Source of the DNA: Silene noctiflora
Taxonomy: Eukaryota; Streptophyta; Magnoliopsida; Caryophyllales; Caryophyllaceae
Direction of reading: 5' to 3'
Assembly: GCA_009801015.1 (NCBI GenBank)
Contig: VHZZ01006172.1
Coordinates: 45,328 to 72,286, forward strand
DNA: 26,959 nt
A program made the translations under genes and the position numbers. Of the stretch, positions 19,445-26,959 are shown in pieces. Positions within the stretch are counted from its first letter, which is position 1, and each line of letters begins with the position of its first letter. The notes beneath the pieces were generated by a model that made no database searches, had not been told where the DNA came from, and saw nothing but the letters and a program-made list of their open reading frames with translations.

Positions 19445-19786
19445 TATACATTCGATGTACTATCACCAATTTTATAGTTTTTGAGCATTATAATAAAAAA
19501 ATTGAGTTTGTTTTAAAAAATTTGAGTTTTTACTATAAAGTTTCTGAGTTCATTTACTTAGACAATTAGCTCAAAAAATTACAATAAAACTCAAAAACAT
19601 TACATATAAACTTAGTTCAATTTGAGTTTTGACAAGAAAAAAATTAAAATTTAACAATTAAACTTTCATAAGCTCTGAAAAAATACACATATGTTCAAAA
19701 TAAATAAAGTTTAAAGTAACAAGCTCAGAAAAAATAGATATATGGTCAAAAACAAATAAAGTATAAGGTATTACATTCGATGTATG
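19445..19786. repeat. Element bounded by a palindrome-like 13-mer
   Basis: TACATTCGATGTA occurs at 19447-19459 and 19772-19784. Because the word is nearly its own reverse complement, it acts as both a direct and an inverted repeat. Inside are inverted AAACTCAAAA/TTTGAGTTTT words and a tandem duplication of about 50 bases (19670-19719 and 19721-19771, sharing AAGCTC.GAAAAAATA and AAATAAAGT.TAA). It may be an unclassified MITE. Confidence 0.5.
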
Positions 19787-20410
19787 TTCCTTTTTCTGTT
19801 ATGCAAGTGTCTTAGTCATTCTCTTATATTCTCATTTTGATTGTCAAAATCTTTTCCTTTTCTTATCATGTCCGTGTTACTTTTTCACCTTTTGTATTTC
19901 TGAAAACATTTATCTCTCAATTCCTTATTCTTTGTGGTAAGTGAAACCGGAACCAAGAGAACAACATATATTGTACTCCGTAGAAACCTAGTCGTGTCAG
20001 TTTGTTACCTATATTAGCCAACTGAAATTGAAATATATAATCGGTAATATAATCCATTAATCCCCATACACTTTCATTAATTTCCTATTAACTTTGTCAT
20101 TTTTCCTTACTTCAAGTTTCACAAATCGACTTGTAAGTTATAACATCAAGAGGCCAGTAGCCCACAAGCTGTCCGATTTTTAGCAATAAGATGGATAACG
20201 CCTTAATAAGTAGCGCATAGCATGTCGTTATACTATGATTTATGAACGATAATCATGTCACTCAAAGCCTCAAAGGGGTTAGAGCCTTAGAGGTAGTTGA
20301 AACATATACATCCATTCTACGCTTTCGAAATCATACCACATTAAATTTAAGGTATTAAACCTTCCAATACAAATAAACAACACAAATTCTCATATATAAC
20401 GTGTCACAAA
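19787..20410. other. Intergenic DNA
   Basis: No gene or structured element was recognised. Confidence 0.4.
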
Positions 20411-20985
20411 TCCTCCTATATACTAAGAGAATAAAAATTCTCAAATATTTTACCTCCAAAAGGAATNTGNTTAAATAAGGAAACAAAAATTTCTTTTATT
20501 AAATTATTATTTTTAATTAACATATAATCTTTTAATCACTATAATATTTTTGAACTCAATTATATTCATTTAAATTAAATAAAATAAAAACTGGTATATA
20601 AATCTAAAAATTTGTATGAAAAGCTTATAAATTGATATTATTAGTTTTGTATAAAAAAAAAAACATAACATGTACTTAATTAGTATAAGAAGAATATGAA
20701 CTAATATTATTAATTTCGTGAAAACAAAATTCATTAAAACTATTTGAGAAAATTTATAAATTAGAATCATTTCTTAGTTACNGAGTATGCAGTAAAAAAG
20801 TTTCATTAAAATACATATTTCTTGACTCTACTCAATTTTTTGATTAGTTTTCCATTTCATTTTTTTATTCTTATATTAAAATATGAAAAATTAATTATGT
20901 NTCAACTTAAAATTTATAAATAATACATTATTATAAAGTAAATGGTCTATATATACCGTGCATGCATGCNCGGGATTCATACTAG
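20411..20985 (+). mobile_element. Non-autonomous Helitron, copy 2
   Basis: The 5' end TCCTCCTATATACTAAGAGA follows an A. The 3' end has the hairpin CCGTGCATGCATGC-CGG and then GATTCATACTAG followed by T, the canonical CTRR terminus and A/T insertion site. It aligns along most of its length with 3931-4442. It is AT-rich and has no helicase. Five of the window's seven single Ns lie inside it (20467, 20470, 20782, 20901, 20970). Confidence 0.85.
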
Positions 20986-21379
20986 TTTATAGTAAATAAA
21001 TATGATTATTTTACGATAAAGATGACTAACCGAATAAATAATGTAAACTTACTTAAGAATGTAAGTATATATACAAGTAGTGGATCGGCGTTAAAGTAGA
21101 AGGAGGGGTCAACAAAGTAAGAAATAATGACTGAAAAACGGCAAAGTATCAATTAATTTACAACACAAGTCGCAAATATTGACATCAAAATTTGGAAAGT
21201 TGGCATATTTCCCTGAAAAAGTCTGGTTTACCAAAGCAAATGTTAGATACTTGTGTCTATATTTATGATGACTTAAAATAAAGTCACCTTCTAGAACAAA
21301 TGCATTTACAAAATCAAACATTTACACACCAATCCCTCCTATTCCTCCTATTACAATACTCCTTACATTAACAAATCAC
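20986..21379. other. Intergenic DNA
   Basis: No gene was recognised. A 70-codon minus-strand open frame (21109-21321) has no recognisable domain, signal or splice context. Confidence 0.4.
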
Positions 21380-21478
21380 TACCTCCGTTCTGAATCTTCG
21401 GATAGACTGTTATCTATTTGACTTTTTCGTAACAAGATTTTTGAACAAAGATAACGATTGATCAGAACAGAGGGAGTA
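21380..21478. mobile_element. Small Stowaway MITE, about 95 bp
   Basis: TA flanks at 21380-21381 and 21477-21478. The left end CCTCCGTTCTGAATCTTCGG pairs with the reverse complement of the right end (CTCCCTCTGTTCTGATCAAT); a GATAAC...GTTATC pair lies further in. Confidence 0.75.
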
Positions 21479-21896
21479 TATACTATATACTAATAGTACA
21501 CTAGAATACAAAAACAACTATAAAAAAAAATAATTAAGTGGCCATCATTTTCCCTAATTTGATCTTAATTCCCCATTTTCATGGGAACAAACATGAAAGA
21601 CCACCCATCATTTTCCCTAAAACTTTAATAAAAATGAAGATGATGCTAAAGTAAGTGGGGGCATAATCCTCATATTAGGCAAGAGGGTCAAATTTGTTGT
21701 CCTTTGTCAAAGAAGCTCCCTTTTTTCTATACCAATGTTGTGCAATTTGTATGACAATAATTGCACTTAAAAAAAATCTCTTGTTTTAAGGCTTTGAGAG
21801 ACTTGAAAGTATGTTGGGAGGCCAAATTTGTTCTCTTGGTTTTCCATTAGAGCCCTCATTGAAGAATCCAATTAATCTTTGGTTGCATGCTTGATT
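21479..21896. other. 3' flank of the PIN gene
   Basis: This should contain the 3' untranslated region of the minus-strand PIN gene that ends at 21897. No other gene is seen, and the polyadenylation site cannot be fixed from the sequence. Confidence 0.45.
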
Positions 21897-24800
21897 TTAG
21901 AGTCCTAGGAGAATGTAGTAAACCAAGGTAATTGGTAGTGCTATCAACATCCCAAATATCACTCTGCCATAGAAAATGGAATTCAACAATATTAGTAAAA
22001 GATAAATCTACGCTGTATAACCGTCTTACATAAAAATATTAACGATATGTTAAGATTAATATTAGTAAAAGTTATGATCACTTACGCAGTACTGAGGATA
22101 GCTGGATGATTGTTATACTCTTTTGCGAAGACAAATGGGACGATTCCTTGAGGAAGCGCAGCCTATTTAGAGCAAAAAAAAGTAGATGTTATTATGTCTA
22201 TTTTCGAATATATTTTGAAAACACGTTAGTTTCTAGAGTATGATTGAGGAAAGTACGTGATTTGATTTATCTTACTATATTATCCTTGTGTTGTAAGTTT
22301 GTTTCTTTGTTTGAAATTAAAAGTTGCATAACGAAAATGAAGAAAATATGAACCTGAACAATGGCAATGCGAAGGAGGTCGCCCCTTAAACCAATGACTA
22401 TAGCTGCCACCGCCATTACAGCCGGTCCGGTTAGAAATCTCACCGCCATTGAAAAGGTTGCTACGGTATTTCCGCATGCAATGATCTTTGGTTGAAGCGC
22501 CATGAACAAACCTTTACAATAAACATAATAACAACTCATATAATTAATCTCAATTGTCCAAAAACAAACATATACCAAAAAAAGTTCAAACTCGACTATC
22601 ATACATTATATAATATAAAAGTCATTATCGATATTATACATCTTATTTAACGATAATAACATTAACCCGTGATCCTATCATTGATGATGATTTAGCAAAA
22701 GTAGGTTTAGCAAAAGGACGTAGGAAGAAGATCATAATCGGGACAGCCTAAATTCCTCGTGGCCTCCATGCTAGGACCACTTACTAAGGGAACATATAGT
22801 CCCTACAATATTAGATAGGTCAATCAAATTCTAACCGTAGTTTTGAATCACGACAACGTGACCTTGATGCCAATTGCCAACATTTTTGCTTTAAAGACTC
22901 TACTTTAAAAAAAATATATAGATTGAAAGAAAATATATCCACCATTTTATGATTAAAATAAAAGTTTATATCATTGATTTGGATTGAAAAAACACTTTTA
23001 TAAAGTACGATTTTACGTCTGTGATTTTATAATGATTTTAGTAAAGTCATATGATAAATTTGATAAAGATAAAACTTCTATCTTTTCAATAATTCTTAGC
23101 TTTTTATAAATTTTGCTAATTTGTTTCGAAAAAAAGAGAAGATTATTATATGATGAATGGAGTCAGAAACTCGAACGGTAAACATAATATGTATTAATAA
23201 TAAGCAAACAGATTAAGAGAAGTCTTTATCAAGTTTATGATATCATTAGTTAGTTAAGTGATCAATTCATATACAAATAAAAGGAGATTTGTTATTTAAT
23301 AACCCCAAATTGGCTAGGCCTTCCGTTATCAATCCCAAGTCGGCCCGGTTGCCCTCACTTACACGATTATTTAAATTTGGCGCCTTCACTTAAATGATGA
23401 TTTAAATTTCACTTCCTTCTAAGTAAAAAATTACACGCTCTTTCATGAGTTACACCATTTCTGCATTCCCAAAGTTGAATTTGAAATTTCTAATTAAGTT
23501 GTGACAACTCCTTACTGGTTAATCTAAATAATCGTGATATCTTACACTGTCACACTCAGTATAACAGTTAATCTAAACAAAACGCTCCCTCATGAGTTTC
23601 AACACTAATGCATTCCAAACTTGTCCTCGAAATCCTTTATTAATTTAGAACAACTTGTTACCCGTTAACCTAAATAATCGTGATATCTCACACCGTTACA
23701 CTAGGTATACCAAAGAATTTTGAGAATGTACGATCCAAACTCCAAAGTGATGTAGGTCTAAAGAAGAAAAGAATTGGGAATAACAAAGTACCATAGAAGG
23801 GAAGGAAACAATACCAATTGGTAGAGAATGCTCGTGTACTAAGGACCTACATAAAACTTTGCCAAACAAATGCACATGGGAAATTGGTGCAAGTATCCAC
23901 CACACAAAAATACAAGTAAAAGTTATGGGAAGAACATCAAATTGAAATTGAATGAATAGTTTACATACCTAAGCTAAACATAGCCATCCCAAGTCCAGCA
24001 TCTGATAATATTGAGATTGAGTTCTCAACTATTTTAGGCATTCTCACATGCCACCTGCATAAATACAACCATTCAATCATACTTTGCATATCAAACACTC
24101 ATTCATTCAATCAAACTAAGAATTTTATACGTCTCGTATCGACTTTTAACAAACTGGTAGGTTTTCGTAAGACTACTTTTCGACTTAGAATGATTCTCCA
24201 AGCTAAGTAACCTTTGTACCTCATGTAGTTGTAACAATAAGTAAAGTTTGTTGATGTCATAAGGCTGTTGTGTGCTGTACAACAGTCTTATTTGAAAATT
24301 CGAGTTGATTTTGTTACATTAATATAAGAAGATGACAAGTGTAACAAAAATGTGATTAAAAGTAAATATTAGGTATTTCTTCGTTGAGAAGAGGGTGTGG
24401 ACCGTAAACATAGAAAATGGGATGTGAGCTTAAGAATCATAAATCAAATATGAAGAATTTTTTTTTGTATATACTAATTTCCAGAGCTTGAAATCGAGAT
24501 CTCTAATTAAGCTAGAACAACACAATTTCAGTTGATCTAGCTTGAAATCGAGACCTGTACGATCAAGCTTTCTCATTATATGCTCTCATCACAAACAAGA
24601 AGCTAAAGAAATGATAAATGCATTATATAAAGTATCTTATTATTATTATTATTACTAGAGGAGGTCATTTGAGAATCATTGATAAAAGTTGTTCAAGACA
24701 TTATAATTGAAATATAAAGGATGGCTTTCCATTTCTTGACTAAATTCACATAATTGAGCTTTATTGAGGGACCCTAAAGTTATGAATTGTTAGCTTACCT

Positions 24801-26505
24801 AAAGGCAACCAAAGACCATATTAAACCAATCAAACTCGAGTACGTGTTTGGGTTTCTGATCAGCTTTCTCCACACCATTATTAGAATTAATCTTGTCATT
24901 ACACTTGCTGGTGGCATTTGTTTTCCGCCACCCGTCTCCGGTGCCTCACCCGCTGTCTTGGGGTGTAATTCCGCGGTTGAACTTGACCCGAGTTTGTTCA
25001 ATCGAATTGCCCCTTCTTTGAGTTCAGCTTCCTCGTCTGCTGGGAAGCTGAATTCGTCCCTCGCAAAATCCTCACTTCTCCTAGCACCTAAACGGATATC
25101 AATAACTTACTTATTTAATTTAATATGTTTCACTCAACTAGCTCGCACGCTAATTGAGTGAAACATAAATAAGAACATATAAACAAAAATGCGTACCTTT
25201 AGATTCGCCATTGGGTTGATCAGGGACCAACATCCGTATCTCCTTGGCACCTAAATCGGACCGACCGGATTGGTCCGGAGTACCAAAATCATTGCTGCCG
25301 AAAACGTGGAGTCCACCCACTTCAGATACAGGGGAAGCACTAGAGCTCCACACAAACATATGAAGCTCCTTAGCATCATGGCTCAACTTACTCTGATGAT
25401 TATTACTATTATTATTATTGTTATTGTTATTATTCGGTTGTGCAACAGCTGTCGCTTGTTGCGGATTATTCTGAGCTGCTACTTGTAGTGGTGGACCTTG
25501 ACTCTTCCCACCACTTTTAGTGACCCCACTTCCAACCAGGTCTGGGTTCGGGGCTGGGTACGCCCCAGCACCCGACACCGGAGCTGAAGGGTAAAACCCG
25601 AACCTAGGAGAAGCAGTTGGGTTCGGATTCTCCTCAAAGTTGGATGGGCGGGGCGTAGGCCCCCTGGAGGATTGTACAGAGTACAATTCGGCCGGCCCAA
25701 AATTGGATAACCTGCCCCCAAACCCTTGATTATACCCCATCATGGAATAAAAATCCGAGGTATTAAAATTCGACCCCCTAGGCGTAGGATTACGCGAGGA
25801 GCTGAGACTATAAATCTCAGCTCCTGTTAAATTCGATGGTCTAGGAGTCATACCAGAAATCGAATGTCTTGAAACATTCGATTTTCTTACTTTAACATGT
25901 AATTTACCATCTTGGCCAATTTCAGCATCCGTCTCAAGAAAATCCCGACCGTCTAATGAAACGACGTCAGAATCGACCTTAAACGAGACAATGGACGCCG
26001 CGGTCTCAGGGAATTGTTCCATGATAAGTATCTTAGCGCCGCGATACTCGAAAAGGAAGAGTAAAAGAGTATACCAAATGATACATTGGAGTACCACTAT
26101 TTGTACCATAAGGCTACCAGAGTAAGGCCCGTACATGGCAATCAACAAGGGAATACCCATAACTAAGGTATTTGGTAAAGTCGAAAGCGAAAAAATCGTA
26201 ATCATCCACTCTAAACTTCCGTTTCGAGTTAAATTAGTCCATAAGGTTAATATAGTTAACATTATGAGCTTTTGTAGGGTGTCGGCCGCGATAAACCGGA
26301 GGTTCATTTCGTACGGGTTGTTTGATGAGATAAAATGGAAAGAAAGAAGCGGGACTGCGAAAATCGCAACAAATCGGTTTATGCCAGAACACTGGTCCGG
26401 GGAGAATATTTTCCACCAACGGACGGAGCCATAGGCTAGAATCATGGCTACGTAAAGCGGAACCACCGCGGCTAAGACGGTGTAGAGGTCATGCCACGAG
26501 ATCAT
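21897..26505 (-). CDS. PIN3: PIN auxin efflux carrier, long form, PIN3/4/7 clade
   Basis: Six exons: 26505-25197, 25087-24799, 24054-23969, 22511-22354, 22162-22086 and 21963-21897. All introns are GT-AG and join in frame to 661 residues ending YYILLGL. The protein exports auxin (IAA) across the plasma membrane. The N-terminus [11 protein letters not shown] matches PIN3/4/7, not PIN1. Five N-terminal helices lie within about 7-155 (including [14 protein letters not shown], 106-119). A hydrophilic loop spans about 160-495, and a C-terminal helix bundle about 500-661, with NPNTY at 515-519. The loop carries TPRPS (220-224), TPRGS (241-245) and TPRPS (284-288), the conserved sites phosphorylated by PID/WAG and D6PK kinases that set polarity and activity. 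A poly-Asn run (358-366) is encoded by a microsatellite. The length is slightly above Arabidopsis PIN3 (640). Intron 3 (1457 bp) and intron 2 (744 bp) hold repeat debris. The clade is clear, but the exact one-to-one paralogue is not. Confidence 0.96.
23435..23710. repeat. Tandem duplication in PIN intron 3 (units about 129 bp)
   Basis: Unit one (23435-23563) and unit two (23582-23710) share ACGCTC..TCATGAGTT, GCATTCC, AACAACT-like words and TAAATAATCGTGATATC near their ends. Read on the minus strand, each has a tRNA-like A-box word (TTAGGTTAACGGGTAACAAG), so the units may be decayed SINE heads. Confidence 0.6.
24261..24289. other. Short hairpin in PIN intron 2
   Basis: AAGGCTGTTGT (24261-24271) and ACAACAGTCTT (24279-24289) form an 11-bp stem with one G-T pair and a 7-base loop. 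It may be the remnant of a fold-back element. Confidence 0.5.
24482..24560 (-). mobile_element. SINE-like remnant in PIN intron 2
   Basis: On the minus strand, TAGATCAACTGAAATTGTG resembles an A-box region, and GATTTCAAGCTC, about 35 bases on, resembles a B box. AGCTTGAAATCGAGA occurs twice (24486 and 24539). The same word pattern appears in the intron 3 duplication. Confidence 0.35.
25399..25434 (-). repeat. AAT/AAC microsatellite encoding poly-Asn in PIN
   Basis: On the coding strand, AAT and AAC codons repeat to give nine consecutive Asn, then Ser and two Asn (residues 358-369 of the PIN loop). It is a likely length-variable site inside coding sequence. Confidence 0.85.
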
Positions 26506-26635
26506 GGCTTTAGACTGGGAGTTTTGGAGATGGAGAGGTTGAAAGAATGAAGGAAAAAACAGTTAAGTAACGAACTAAGATGAAAATGGGAGGTTTGGGG
26601 TTAAGGACTAGTGGAGTGAAGTAAGGGAAGAGCAT

Positions 26636-26645
26636 ACTATATAAG
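26636..26645 (-). promoter_or_regulatory. TATA box of the PIN gene
   Basis: On the minus strand CTTATATAGT lies about 135 bases before the ATG at 26505. Transcription would start near 26605, giving a leader of about 100 bases. The pyrimidine-rich sequence after it (CTTCCC, TCATTCTTTC) is typical of plant leaders. Confidence 0.65.
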
Positions 26646-26846
26646 ATAAGGTGTGCCAAGTGAGTTGGGTAGATGGGTCCCTTTTTTTGGGAAATTTGAG
26701 TTGTATGGATTACATGAACATGTTGTTCCATTGGAATAAAGGTAAGATGGGTGAGAGTGTTTTGAGAATTATGGTCACTCTAATTTTGTGAATAAGTTTT
26801 TTTACAATTTTGAATATACTCGTAGTTTTTTTTTTTTTTTACCTAA

Positions 26847-26959
26847 CTAGTCTTAAACCCGTGTAAATTGCACGGGTTTGTAGTTTTAACATTGTTTAGT
26901 AAAAAAGTGCAAATATATCTGATTAAGTTTTTTATGAAGCCATATTTAAGGGGTTAGAT
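26847..26959 (-). mobile_element. Helitron 3' end upstream of the PIN gene (runs off the window)
   Basis: Read on the minus strand, AAACCCGTG, a short loop and CACGGGTTT form a 9-bp hairpin (26879-26855), followed by AAGACTAG ending at 26847 and then T. The hairpin plus CTAG|T is the standard Helitron terminus. The element body extends to the right beyond the window. A poly(T) run at 26827-26840 separates it from the PIN promoter. Confidence 0.7.

Noticed and set aside
3931-20985. The two similar AT-rich blocks as LTRs of one retrotransposon
   Set aside because: They are 16 kb apart and too diverged, lack TG...CA ends and show Helitron-type termini; no gag-pol lies between them.
21109-21321. 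70-codon minus-strand open frame
   Set aside because: No family resemblance and no promoter or splice context.
24787-25161. 124-codon plus-strand open frame
   Set aside because: It is the antisense of PIN exon 2 and flanking introns; the minus-strand reading is clearly the real gene.
26510-26731. 73-codon minus-strand frame upstream of PIN
   Set aside because: It covers the PIN TATA box and leader and lacks any recognisable domain.
1-26959. CRISPR arrays, bacterial operons or phage genes
   Set aside because: The window has plant introns, plant protein families and plant transposons; no regular spacer array or prokaryotic signal was seen.

Overview
The window is nuclear DNA from a flowering plant. 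It is AT-rich, gene-poor and full of introns and short transposable elements. The repeats (the short word TACTCCGTA in many places, AGACGGT-type ends, GACCCG-rich and AGCTGAACT-rich stretches) suggest a eudicot of the Caryophyllales type. That placement is inference from repeat style; the protein families alone say only 'eudicot'. Splice sites, TATA boxes and a plastid-derived insertion in non-plastid surroundings all fit a nuclear chromosome.

Three protein genes are supported. (1) A plus-strand gene of the PADRE/DUF4228 family (At1g66480-like) starts at 1793; its first exon ends at 2458 and a short second exon is proposed at 2870-2941. (2) A minus-strand phytocyanin (8926 to 7591) has two exons, a signal peptide, the four copper ligands His-Cys-His-Met, and a Pro/Ser-rich tail ending in a GPI-type hydrophobic segment. 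Its intron carries a 440-bp fold-back element. (3) A minus-strand long PIN auxin efflux carrier of the PIN3/4/7 clade (26505 to 21897) has six exons that join without a frame error into 661 residues. The three genes are independent units with no operon-like relation.

The rest is intergenic DNA made largely of small non-autonomous elements, several with readable target-site duplications. There is a hAT-like MITE with an 8-bp duplication (447-641) and at least six Stowaway MITEs flanked by TA. A Harbinger-type MITE is flanked by TTA (18512-18882), and a tRNA-derived SINE has a 16-bp duplication (4927-5151). A 5'-truncated LINE tail also has a duplication (6566-6874). Two related non-autonomous Helitrons lie at 3931-4442 and 20411-20985, and a third Helitron 3' end sits at 26847, just upstream of the PIN gene.

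Two composite loci stand out. A second SINE copy (16361-17022) is split by two later insertions. A fragment of plastid trnL-UAA with its intron end and the trnL-trnF spacer (17575-17828) lies beside a Stowaway element and inside an AGCTGAACT-type repeat. One 20-N gap (10944-10963) and seven single Ns are present; the Ns all fall inside multi-copy sequence. I found no convincing undescribed system; the most interesting material is the nested repeat architecture and a perfect stem-loop inside the PADRE coding sequence.
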